NCBI GenBank assembly: GCA_947630025.1
Contig: CANRFZ010000005.1
Span: forward strand, 98,093-162,092
Source of the DNA: an uncultured Lachnospiraceae bacterium
GTDB taxonomy: Bacteria; Bacillota; Clostridia; Lachnospirales; Lachnospiraceae
DNA length: 64,000 nt
Direction of reading: 5' to 3'
Shown here: positions 33,440 to 40,581 of the stretch, piece after piece
Layout of the letters: every line of letters begins with the position of its first letter
Position numbering within the stretch: the stretch's first letter is position 1
Notes under the pieces: generated by a model
What the model was told of the DNA's origin: nothing
Seen by the model: the letters and a program-made list of their open reading frames with translations, nothing else
Database searches by the model: none
Program-made: the position numbers and the translations under genes

Positions 33440-33707
33440 GGTTGTTATCTCCTTTCAAATCGGCAATCCAAAGCATCGTTTCTTCTAAAACAGTGGTGTT
33501 GATCTCATAAAAAATGAACTTGCCTTCCCGTGTGTCCCGAATCAAGTCGGCATCCTTTAACACGGATAAATGCCGTGAAATGGACGGAGCGCTTACGGAA
33601 AAGTGTTCGGAAATCTCGCCTGCCGATAGCCGCCCTTTTTTCAGCATATTGAGTATCTCGCGGCGAATGGGGTCGGCAAGCGCTTTTAATGTCTGCTGCA
33701 GTCCCAA
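33423..33707 (-). CDS. SdpR-like ArsR-family repressor
   Basis: This ~94-residue winged-helix protein reads LKALADPIRREILNMLKKGR, then LSAGEISEHFSVSAPSISRH with the recognition helix, and LIRDTREGKFIFYEINTTVL. It lacks the ArsR metal cysteines, fitting the SdpR group. I chose the TTG at 33707 because AAAGGAGG lies eight bases before it. The ATG at 33728 lies upstream of that site and inside the operator palindrome. It likely represses itself and sdpI. Confidence 0.82.
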   Translation of the reverse strand: MGLQQTLKALADPIRREILNMLKKGRLSAGEISEHFSVSAPSISRHLSVLKDADLIRDTREGKFIFYEINTTVLEETMLWIADLKGDNNHAEKE

Positions 33708-33721
33708 AAGCACAACCTCCT

Positions 33722-33744
33722 TTAACATTTAACCTAAATGTTAA
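33722..33744 (-). promoter_or_regulatory. Operator palindrome for the SdpR-like repressor
   Basis: TTAACATTTA and TAAATGTTAA form perfect 10-bp arms around a 3-bp centre, just downstream of the promoter and upstream of the AAAGGAGG site. The position suits autorepression. Confidence 0.8.
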
Positions 33745-33748
33745 TTAT

Positions 33749-33776
33749 ATTATATATGAATACATCTTTTTGTCAA
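33749..33776 (-). promoter_or_regulatory. Promoter of the sdpR-sdpI-like operon
   Basis: TTGACA (33771-33776), 16-bp spacer, TATAAT (33749-33754). Confidence 0.8.
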
Positions 33777-33780
33777 GCGA

Positions 33781-33838
33781 TTTTATGAAAATAGTATGCG
33801 TATTCTTCTTTCCATATCGGCCTGATTTTGTATTCCAT
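33781..33838 (-). pseudogene. Fragment of a GNAT gene (start only)
   Basis: The frame MEYKIRPIWKEEYAYYF from the ATG at 33838 matches the first residues of the GNAT at 29422-29895 (MEYKIRPILEEEYS), then runs into the SdpR promoter. Only about 19 codons remain. The rest of 33839-33927 shows nothing recognisable. Confidence 0.65.
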
Positions 33839-33927
33839 GGTATTCTCTACGGCAAACTCCGATTCACATGGCAAGCCTGCAAGTTTTGCAGACGGAAAGT
33901 GATCTGCTTGGTTAATGAATTACATTT

Positions 33928-34245
33928 TCATCTATTATGATCTTTACGCAGAATCTCCATCATTTCCGATGGGGTAACAATAAAATCACGCTCCGGAAAA
34001 TGACGAATATTTCCAGTAATCAGATAGGCGTCATCATTCCGTTTCTCCATAACTATTTCATAAAAAACAAGGTCGTTCATATCCACAAGGATTTCTCCTG
34101 TAGGACTCGGATTTACCGCAAGACCAAACTGCCGAATCATCTGCAGCATCCGTTGAATCCGTTGTTCGCTGAATGAAAATTTCGCTCTGTGAAGGACTTC
34201 GTCATATTCCTCTAAAATTTCCTGATTGTAAAGGGGGATAATATC
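33928..34245 (-). pseudogene. PIN-family toxin lacking its N-terminus
   Basis: Directly after the antitoxin stop codon, in the same frame, the sequence reads DIIPLYNQEILEEYDEVLHR and continues to DLVFYEIVMEKRNDDAYLIT and the end ERDFIVTPSEMMEIL. This is the C-terminal two thirds of a PIN-domain toxin (DUF132 type). The N-terminal strand with the first catalytic Asp (normally DTNVxVS) is gone, and the first ATG lies well inside (34149), giving at most 73 residues. The later acidic residues remain. It should be inactive. Confidence 0.78.
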
Positions 34246-34545
34246 TCATCTCCCAGTTTTCCTTTCCGTTCGCGCCGCATTGATTTCAGCATTGATCTCA
34301 TCCAGCGTCATTTCCGGTAAATTTACCGCTTCTTCCCGCAAACCATCGATTGCCCGCTGCGCTTCCGCCCTAGTCATTCTTGTTTCGGGAAGGATAGCCG
34401 GAAACGGAAGACCTCTTACCATACGGGTACGCTCCATAAACATACGAAATGCTGTATTTAAATCCATACCCAAAGCCTCATAAATAGCGACGCAGTCCTC
34501 TCTCAGAGTTTTATCCGAGCGAAATTGATTCAAAACCTGTTCCAT
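34246..34545 (-). CDS. RelB/DinJ-type antitoxin
   Basis: This 99-residue protein has the RelB/DinJ layout: EALGMDLNTAFRMFMERTRM forms the ribbon-helix-helix, and LPFPAILPETRMTRAEAQRA leads into a helical tail that would wrap the toxin. A GGAGG site precedes the ATG. The paired PIN toxin downstream is truncated, leaving this as an orphan antitoxin that may still bind its own promoter. Confidence 0.82.
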   Translation of the reverse strand: MEQVLNQFRSDKTLREDCVAIYEALGMDLNTAFRMFMERTRMVRGLPFPAILPETRMTRAEAQRAIDGLREEAVNLPEMTLDEINAEINAARTERKTGR

Positions 34546-34636
34546 GTTGTGCCTCCATTTCCATTACGTTTCAATTACATTTTAAATAAATATATATGAA
34601 TAGTATATTTGTTTCTTAAGAAAAAGTCAACGGATA

Positions 34637-34681
34637 TCCTATCCTCTTTTCGTCTGCAAGCGGGAATGTTACTGTTGTAAT
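34637..34681. repeat. ~43-bp segment shared with 36230-36272
   Basis: CCTATCCTCTTTTCGTCTG and the following AATGTTACTGTTGTAA recur at 36.23 kb with four or so mismatches. There they form the 3' end of the SRPBCC fragment (...LQQ stop), so this copy is a further scrap of such a gene. Confidence 0.7.
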
Positions 34682-34710
34682 GTATTACAGCATCTTTACT
34701 GCCCAAAAAT

Positions 34711-35094
34711 TCACACGGTTATCTCGATCTGGTTATCTTCTATCGCAACAATGCAACTCTCGTAATATCCATCCCCCGTTGTTCTGGGACCGCTTATCAC
34801 GGCAAAACCGTCCGAGCGCAGTCTGGCAGTCAACTCGTCAACAAGCGCTTTACTGCCGACAGAAAAAGCAATATGTGCATAACCGGTACGGTTCAACGCT
34901 TTTGCCGCATCTTCCATTTCCGGTTTTGTCATAATTTCCAGTCTTGCACCATCATCGAAGCTGATGAAAAAAGAGCGGAAGTCTGTAGATGTGTTGTGAT
35001 AACCGTCATTGGCATGACCTCCCAGATATGTGACAAAGAAGTCTTTTGCAGCTTCTAAATCCTTTACATATAACGCGATGTGCTCTATTCTCAT
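34711..35094 (-). CDS. VOC-family (glyoxalase/dioxygenase fold) protein
   Basis: This 127-residue protein starts [20 protein letters not shown] and has a second beta-alpha-beta-beta-beta unit from [20 protein letters not shown] to [16 protein letters not shown]. The metal ligands of the fold are likely the first His (IEHIAL), the Glu of RLEIM, His in AHIAFS and the final Glu. The ATG at 35094 follows GGAG by seven bases; two upstream ATGs are less well placed. The substrate is unknown; members include lactoylglutathione lyases and antibiotic-resistance proteins. Confidence 0.88.
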   Translation of the reverse strand: MRIEHIALYVKDLEAAKDFFVTYLGGHANDGYHNTSTDFRSFFISFDDGARLEIMTKPEMEDAAKALNRTGYAHIAFSVGSKALVDELTARLRSDGFAVISGPRTTGDGYYESCIVAIEDNQIEITV

Positions 35095-35340
35095 GCTTTT
35101 CTCCATATAGTTTTTCCCTGCAAATTGTAGATTTATCGGCATCTTTTACCGATTCTTCTCTCCGATTTATGTTGCTGATTTACATCCGTCAATCAGGATA
35201 TTTCTTTTTCTAGTGAATTTACACTTTTTCTAGTGAATTTACAAAATTTACTATCTCTTTACACATTTCATCACTTTTATAATGAGGAATAGAAACAAGG
35301 GACATGATCTGCCCCTGCTAACTGCCAGTTTTAAGATTTG

Positions 35341-35839
35341 TCATTCGTTCCTGCCGCTTACCAAAGAATCTTCTACAATCGTTATCAAATATTCCGGTTT
35401 CGATATATCGCCCATATCGTCAAATATAGCATTGTAGGCGACCAGCGCAGTCCTGACATATTGGGCATTTTGTTCAAACAATTCGCGGTTTGGATTCAAC
35501 CCAATCTCGTCTGCAAACTGGCAGCAAAAAGTAATCGTCGTTCTCGTATTTCCCTCCCTGAATGGATTATTTTCCAGAGTTTAGCCAGTGAATCCGAAAA
35601 TTGCGAAGCTGCCTCATGCGTATTCATGCTGTTCCAGCGCTTTTCTCGCATTTCTCTCAGGACATACTCTACGTCTTTTCGGATATCCAGCACATCAGAA
35701 TAAGCAACGGACAACCCACCTAATCTTTCAACCGATAGGTTACATAGTCCGCTTCTGCTTCATCCAGCAGTTTTTTGTCACGAATGTCCAATAGATTCTT
35801 CAGGACATCACAATCCTCATACAGATAGATATCCTGCAT
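35341..35839 (-). pseudogene. Fic-domain gene broken by a deletion and a frameshift at the active site
   Basis: The start MQDIYLYEDCDVLKNLLDIR is typical of clostridial Fic proteins. After ...YVTYRLKD an in-frame TAG appears where about 45-50 residues seem to be missing. Sequence resumes in another frame at GGLSVAYSDVLDIRKDVEYV. At the Fic motif, WKIIH breaks off and the next frame continues PFREGNTRTTITFCCQF to the stop. The break fits loss of four bases at the catalytic His codon. The gene cannot make an active AMP-transferase. Confidence 0.82.
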
Positions 35840-35842
35840 CCA

Positions 35843-36010
35843 TTACCCCTCTTTTACTTTATATTTCCTGTCAAGATATCGCTTGACATCCTCCATGGTA
35901 ACTTCTCCACGTTTTTCTTTTTCAATGTATTCCTTAAAATCCTTTGTCGGCTCAAGGCCGTCTACTTTTATCATACCTACCGCATAATTCCATGCTTGCG
36001 TATTAGTCAT
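35843..36010 (-). CDS. VbhA-like antitoxin of the broken Fic gene
   Basis: This 55-residue protein reads MTNTQAWNYAVGMIKVDGLE and then EEK-rich helix and EVTMEDVKRYLDRKY, matching the small Fic partners (VbhA type). The inhibitory motif of that family is S/TxxxE(G/N); here the matching place reads MIKVDG, so Asp replaces Glu if the alignment is right. The ATG at 36010 has GGAGGAAA upstream. It ends three bp before the Fic start. Confidence 0.75.
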   Translation of the reverse strand: MTNTQAWNYAVGMIKVDGLEPTKDFKEYIEKEKRGEVTMEDVKRYLDRKYKVKEG

Positions 36011-36131
36011 GCGTATTTCCTCCGTCCATAATCTTTTACTTGCTTTTATACTATCATTTACCGCTATTTCCCTCAATAGATATTTTCGATTCATAAATCA
36101 TCCTTTTTTCTCAACAGGAACCATAAATTTT

Positions 36132-36218
36132 TCACTCCGGCAGCTCCATTTCATGATTCATCTTAACAAAACCGTATTTTTCATACAAAAGGCGGCCCAT
36201 ATCGGTTGTTCGCTGCCC
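36132..36218 (-). pseudogene. C-terminal fragment of a GNAT gene
   Basis: The frame GGQRTTDMGRLLYEKYGFVK then MNHEMELPE and a stop is the end of a typical GNAT domain (MGRxLYEKYGFV). No start or earlier part is present. Confidence 0.65.
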
Positions 36219-36259
36219 TCCACATTTTCCTATCCTCTTTTCATCTGTCAGCGGAAATG

Positions 36260-36541
36260 TTACTGTTGTAACGCTTTGCGCAAATCAGCCATATATTGCT
36301 TCTGCTGTTTTTTCAGGAATAATTTTACGAAAGGTTTCATAAACCATTTCTTGGCCGTCACTTCCTCGGTAAAAACAATTTCTGTGTGTCCGTCTGTTTC
36401 GTCAAAAGTGCCGATCCAATGTCCGCGCATATTCCTGTTTTCCAGATCAAATTCCCAGCGTTTACATCTCTCCGCTGCGGTAACCGTAAATGTCGTAGGG
36501 AATCCTTCTTTCGTAATCTCAATGTAGTCAAAAACGCTTTT
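36260..36541 (-). pseudogene. SRPBCC-family gene, C-terminal fragment
   Basis: An open frame from the end of the GNAT gene at 36528 reads SVFDYIEITKEGFPTTFTVT, RGHWIGTFDETDGHTEIVF and WFMKPFVKLFLKKQQKQYMA to a stop. This is the last ~90 residues of a START/SRPBCC protein. The N-terminal part was replaced by the GNAT gene, with the two frames overlapping. Confidence 0.7.
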
Positions 36542-37028
36542 CCATCAAAAAGAATTTTCCTTTTCGCCAATCGGCATGACCAGTTTTTGAATAACCCAAA
36601 GAATGATATAGCTTTAATGCAAATGGGTTATCAGCGAATACATCTAATCGAATTACATGAATGCCGATTTCTTTTAATTGCTTTTCAATATATAACAACG
36701 TAGATTTGGCAATTCCTTGCTTTTGAAAAGCCGGATTCACGCAAAGCCTATGTACGATATAAAAAGGCTCCTCTTGATATTTCCATTTGCCGTTTGCATA
36801 TGCTTTATCACATTCATGATTTAAGGTATAGACAACCGCTATTTGACCATTTACCAGCCCAACATAAAGCTGGCTTTTCTTAAGATCTTCCTGAAAATCT
36901 CCTTTCGCAGGATATAAATCATCCCATTGAAAAATATGATCTCGCTCCATAACATCTATCGCATCATGAACTATACGACATATTTCTTCCATATCATTCG
37001 GCTCTGCTTTTCTATATTTTATTGTCAT
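36528..37028 (-). CDS. GNAT-family N-acetyltransferase
   Basis: This 166-residue GNAT begins MTIKYRKAEPNDMEEICRIV. The acetyl-CoA site is RLCVNPAFQKQGIAKSTLLY (QKQGIA), followed by IRLDVFADNPFALKLYHSLG. The acceptor is unknown. The ATG at 37028 follows GAGGGAAAAG; the frame extends 47 codons upstream into the DUF6518 gene and was not used. Its 3' end runs into an SRPBCC fragment. Confidence 0.9.
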   Translation of the reverse strand: MTIKYRKAEPNDMEEICRIVHDAIDVMERDHIFQWDDLYPAKGDFQEDLKKSQLYVGLVNGQIAVVYTLNHECDKAYANGKWKYQEEPFYIVHRLCVNPAFQKQGIAKSTLLYIEKQLKEIGIHVIRLDVFADNPFALKLYHSLGYSKTGHADWRKGKFFLMEKRF

Positions 37029-37057
37029 TACTTTTCCCTCAAGTAAAAGTTGATTTA

Positions 37058-37702
37058 TCAGAAAGAAAATGGCACTGCCGTATGAAGCACAATAGCCAGC
37101 GCAGCGCCTATCACCATCATAATCACGGTGTCTGCCATGGATTGGCGTTTCATAACGACACACCCGCATAAAAATGTCAGTGCTTCCAAAAGAGAACGGC
37201 TGTTAAAATATCCGGGCCCATACACAAATGACATATAAAAAAGAACCGCTATGATTCCTGCGGAAAGAACGAGAGATACTCTGCCTTTCCCTTTCGCATA
37301 CCAGCAAATAAAGGCAAGCAGCGGAGAACAAATGGTAAAGCCAACCCAAATCATCGCATAGCTTTTGGGAAAAAAACCTGCAATAAAAAATGAGTATAAA
37401 TAATAGCTAAGAACCATTCCCGCAAAGAACAGGAACACATTGATTGCCGCTCTTATTGATGACACACTGTAAATCGAAATACATACGGCGATGAATATCC
37501 ATATAGCAAACCGTCCCAAAAAATTAGTCACATCCAAATAGGAAAACAAAACAGGCAGAGCATTGACAGGGACAGTATCCAAAAATTTTGAAAACGCTCC
37601 TAATGCGATCCCCAAAAATGCTACGGCTATTGTATTAATCATTTGCCTTTTGAGGGAAATTTTCTTTTCCACGCATCGTATGTGATTCAAAAAAGCCATC
37701 AT
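37058..37702 (-). CDS. DUF6518-like membrane protein
   Basis: This 214-residue protein has six or so transmembrane helices (INTIAVAFLGIALGAFSKFL, FAIWIFIAVCISIYSVSSI, YAMIWVGFTICSPLLAFICW and others). It matches the pattern of the DUF6518 group, function unknown. The reading frame continues upstream without a stop into a HAD phosphatase stub (37703-37954), so a 298-residue fusion is possible. I prefer a separate start at the ATG 37702, which has AGAGGAAA seven bases before it. Confidence 0.7.
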   Translation of the reverse strand: MMAFLNHIRCVEKKISLKRQMINTIAVAFLGIALGAFSKFLDTVPVNALPVLFSYLDVTNFLGRFAIWIFIAVCISIYSVSSIRAAINVFLFFAGMVLSYYLYSFFIAGFFPKSYAMIWVGFTICSPLLAFICWYAKGKGRVSLVLSAGIIAVLFYMSFVYGPGYFNSRSLLEALTFLCGCVVMKRQSMADTVIMMVIGAALAIVLHTAVPFSF

Positions 37703-37954
37703 AAATATTTCCTCTCGATCCTCCGTTTCTTTCAGGGAATCAACACGGATAGTCCCCCCCCCTGTGATCTCATAATCAGGCCATAGTTCTTTTATATACC
37801 GTTCCGCACCAATCCAGTATCGCGCAGTAGCTATCACAACGAATATCCCCTGTCCCTTACATCGTTTTAAAATAGCTTTTGTACGCTTCGATATGCTCCC
37901 ATCAGAGTGCAGTAATGTTCCGTCAAGATCCGTTATAAGCATTTTGGGATTCAT
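37703..37954 (-). pseudogene. HAD-family phosphatase stub with a nine-G tract
   Basis: From the ATG at 37954 the first ~84 residues are the start of a Cof-type HAD phosphatase: MLITDLDGTLLHSDGSISKR and IFVVIATARYWIGAERYIK. The cap and later catalytic motifs are missing; the frame instead flows into the membrane protein. A run of nine G residues encodes Gly-Gly-Gly in EITGGGTIRV and could slip during replication. Confidence 0.7.
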
Positions 37955-38042
37955 GAAAAGGGCCTCCCTCTTTCCTGTTCTTCACGCAATCACATAACCC
38001 TTCTTCTCAGCCCGCAAAGCGGCATGGCTCTCTATTAGTGAA

Positions 38043-38447
38043 CTAATGCCCTTCTATATTGTCTGCAAATGGGGCTGACGTATTGAGGTAAAAGCGATAG
38101 TATCCTTCTTCTGTCTGTGACAGGAAACAACCCTGCTCGTCATAGCCATAGTGTTGATAGAGCTTCTTTTCCAGATCTGCCTGCTGCATCCCTGTCGAAA
38201 AGATAACCTCGGAAAGACAGTCAACATGGTTTCCGGTTCCTGATGTATTTCCGGTTTCAGAATATATCTCTAGTAAAACTACGTCGGGCACTTCCGCTTC
38301 CAAGACGGCAGTCAGCCGCTTCGTCTGGCTCTTTGTGGCAAGATGATTGACGCACATCCCGAATATTTCATACAAAAACAAAATCCCTGTCAGAAGCAAC
38401 GGCAGCGCTATAATCGCCAGCGCGATCTTTTTCAGATGTTTCAACAT
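38043..38447 (-). CDS. Hypothetical membrane-anchored protein
   Basis: The 134-residue product starts MLKHLKKIALAIIALPLLLT with one membrane helix (about residues 8-28) and an extracytoplasmic part containing TAVLEAEVPDVVLLEIYSET and GYYRFYLNTSAPF. It has Cys residues in the outer part (CLSEV, GCFLS) but no lipobox. GGAGG lies four bases before the ATG at 38447. I do not recognise the family. The gap 38448-38636 is AT-rich with no further gene. Confidence 0.6.
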   Translation of the reverse strand: MLKHLKKIALAIIALPLLLTGILFLYEIFGMCVNHLATKSQTKRLTAVLEAEVPDVVLLEIYSETGNTSGTGNHVDCLSEVIFSTGMQQADLEKKLYQHYGYDEQGCFLSQTEEGYYRFYLNTSAPFADNIEGH

Positions 38448-38636
38448 TCTTCCTCCAGTTAATGCAGCTTCGCTTCTTTTATCCAAGTATCATCTACCCG
38501 CGAAGCTGCACCTCGCCGAAGATAATCAGCATCTTTTCTTTGACAATACATTCCTGCAAAAATCAATGTATTTTCCTTGAAATTTCACATTAAACTGCAT
38601 GAATATTTTCTATTTTATTACATCATTCTGCACGAA

Positions 38637-39188
38637 TCATCCATTCAGCTTCATACCGTCATGGAAAGCGTCGCCGACACGCTCCGCCACTTTGTAGTAG
38701 CCGTGCGTATAGGGATCGAAAGCGATTGCGTTTACCAGTGACATATCAAGCCTGCCGCCTAGCATTACGCGCTCGTCCGCGGTCACATTGACGACCTTGC
38801 CGATCACGCCGCAGCCGTATTCGCTATCCTGATATTCGATAAATTCACATTCCAGACAAAGCGGAAACTCGTTGATCACAGGCGCATCCACGCATTCCGC
38901 CTTAGTCGCGGTGAGCCCGGCCTGTTTCAGCTTGTCTGCCACCTTGTTGCCGGAGGCGATGCCGAAATAATCCGCCTCAACCACGTGGGCGGCGTCGGCG
39001 ATGCTGACCGTAAACGCGCCTCTTGCCTTGATGTTTTTGACCGTCTTATGGCTTTCGGTCAGATTGAGCGCCACCCTGTCTCGCTCCTGCATCGTTCCCC
39101 ACGCGGCGTTCATGACATTCACGCTGCCGTCCTCATTGTAGGTAGCGATCATCAGCACCGGCATAGGGAAGCCAGTATCGCAAATCAT
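38637..39188 (-). CDS. Flavin reductase-like protein (FMN-binding split barrel), shortened N-terminus
   Basis: This 183-residue protein shows PMPVLMIATYNEDGSVNVMN, AAWGTM, ALNLTESHKTVKNI and ADYFGIASGNKVADKLKQAG, typical of the flavin reductase family that binds FMN. Relatives usually have 8-12 more residues before PMPVLMIA. Here the ORF begins at an ATG that overlaps the stop of the ATPase gene (ATGA), with no ribosome site of its own. So it is either translationally coupled or was trimmed when the ATPase gene arrived. Confidence 0.8.
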   Translation of the reverse strand: MICDTGFPMPVLMIATYNEDGSVNVMNAAWGTMQERDRVALNLTESHKTVKNIKARGAFTVSIADAAHVVEADYFGIASGNKVADKLKQAGLTATKAECVDAPVINEFPLCLECEFIEYQDSEYGCGVIGKVVNVTADERVMLGGRLDMSLVNAIAFDPYTHGYYKVAERVGDAFHDGMKLNG

Positions 39189-40393
39189 TCCGGACTGAGG
39201 AGAAAATCCGCTATGTGCATCGTCTTGATGCCTTCATAGTTGCCTCCGGCATATTCGTCCGTCGTTAGGACATATTTCGGGTAATTGTCGCGTATTTCCA
39301 ATAGCCGGTCGTATTCCCGCTTTTTTGTCTTCTCAGATTTTATTTCCCGTGCGACCTGAACATACAGTTTTTCATTCTGCCAGGCTGCCACAAAATCGAT
39401 CTCGCCATCATTGGTCTTTCCCACATTCACGGTGTAGCCGCGTCTGCAAAGTTCCAGATACACGATATTTTCGAGATCGGAAGCCACGTCGTCCGCGTTG
39501 TATCCGAGGACACAATGCCGCAGAGCGACATCCGCAAGATAAAATTTTTCCTGCGTTTTCAGTATTTCCTTTCCCTGCAGATCATACCGGGAACAACGGT
39601 GGAGCAGATACGCCTTCTCCAATTTTTCCAAATAATTGTAAACAGTCTCATTGTCAAGAGAGCGGCGTTCCGATTTCAAATAATCCGCAATCGACTTTGC
39701 CGAAAAGGTATTTCCGACATTCTGAAAAGTGTATTTGACAATGCGCTCCAGTTGGTCGATTTTCCTGATCTGGTTTCTCTTTATAATATCCGAAAAAATG
39801 GTGGAATTGTAAATATCTCTGACAATCGTATAAATTTCATCCTGAGAATGCGCCTGCAGATGAGTGGCCGGAAAGCCGCCCAGACGGACGTAATCCGCGA
39901 GTTCCGTTTTGGGATCTCCCACGGAAGCATACTTTTCCTTAAACGTCAAATATTCCTCGAAGGACAAAGTAAAAATCTGGAAAGAAATATACCGTCCGGT
40001 CAGATACGTTGCTATTTCAGAGGACATCATGCGGGAATTGGAACCGGTGATATACAAGTCGACATCAAAATCCGACGCCAGCGAATTGACCACCTTTTCC
40101 CAGCCTTCGATCTCCTGCACTTCATCCAGAAACAGATAAGTTCTGTCATCATGAGACAACTGCTCTTTAAGCCGGGCATACATCTGCTTCGCCGTCATAT
40201 CCTCGTATTCCATCGAATCATAACGGCAGTTTATCATGCGCTCCGGCGGAATATTGCGCTCTGTCTGCAGCTTCTCCATAATCATTTTGAGTATCGTTGA
40301 CTTTCCGCAGCGGCGTACTCCCGTGAGTATTTTGACAAATGGCGTATCCGCATATGCCATGATTTTATCAACATACCTAGGTCTGTAAATCAT
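39185..40393 (-). CDS. AAA_14 / DUF4143 ATPase
   Basis: This 402-residue protein has the P-loop ILTGVRRCGKSTILKMIMEK, Walker B YLFLDEVQEIEGWEKVVNSL, and sensor ITGSNSRMMSSEIATYLTGR. The DUF4143 part follows (about 200-400), with an Asp-Glu-rich nuclease-like end: KTNDGEIDFVAAWQNEKLYV fits a PD-(D/E)XK core. Such genes are common, mobile and often multi-copy in Clostridia; the role is unclear. The ATG at 40393 follows GGAGGTGG. A promoter and palindromic operator lie just upstream. Confidence 0.9.
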   Translation of the reverse strand: MIYRPRYVDKIMAYADTPFVKILTGVRRCGKSTILKMIMEKLQTERNIPPERMINCRYDSMEYEDMTAKQMYARLKEQLSHDDRTYLFLDEVQEIEGWEKVVNSLASDFDVDLYITGSNSRMMSSEIATYLTGRYISFQIFTLSFEEYLTFKEKYASVGDPKTELADYVRLGGFPATHLQAHSQDEIYTIVRDIYNSTIFSDIIKRNQIRKIDQLERIVKYTFQNVGNTFSAKSIADYLKSERRSLDNETVYNYLEKLEKAYLLHRCSRYDLQGKEILKTQEKFYLADVALRHCVLGYNADDVASDLENIVYLELCRRGYTVNVGKTNDGEIDFVAAWQNEKLYVQVAREIKSEKTKKREYDRLLEIRDNYPKYVLTTDEYAGGNYEGIKTMHIADFLLSPE

Positions 40394-40415
40394 GATACCA
40401 CCTCCAGATAAAAAT

Positions 40416-40444
40416 AGCATACCGCAAAACATTTTCCAAGTCAA
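40416..40444 (-). promoter_or_regulatory. Promoter of the DUF4143 ATPase gene
   Basis: TTGACT (40439-40444), 17-bp spacer, TATGCT (40416-40421). The spacer ends in GTTTTGCGG, a third half-site of the palindrome at 40447-40473. Confidence 0.8.
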
Positions 40445-40446
40445 TT

Positions 40447-40473
40447 AGTTTTGCGATTATAAACCGCAAAACT
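40447..40473 (-). promoter_or_regulatory. Palindromic operator upstream of the ATPase promoter
   Basis: AGTTTTGCG and CGCAAAACT are perfect 9-bp inverted arms separated by 9 bp, right behind the -35 element. The protein that binds is unknown. Confidence 0.7.
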
Positions 40474-40581
40474 TTTCGATATTCTATTTTTTGTGGATTT
40501 ATCTGTTCGTGTCTGCAGGATAACGGCATCATCAACGACCACGCAGATAACTGCGATGACAGATAAGGTAACGCATCCTCC

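Noticed and set aside
33928..34545. TGA between antitoxin and PIN part as selenocysteine or read-through giving a fusion
   Set aside because: There is no SECIS-like hairpin immediately after the TGA, and the missing toxin N-terminus is better explained by deletion.
36358..36570. A 70-codon minus-strand frame across the SRPBCC remnant
   Set aside because: The frame that resembles a protein family is the neighbouring one; this frame has Arg/Leu-rich shadow composition.
27450..40473. Accessory island as an intact prophage or conjugative element
   Set aside because: No integrase, transposase, relaxase, capsid, portal or att-like flanking repeats were found; only small cargo-type genes and fragments.
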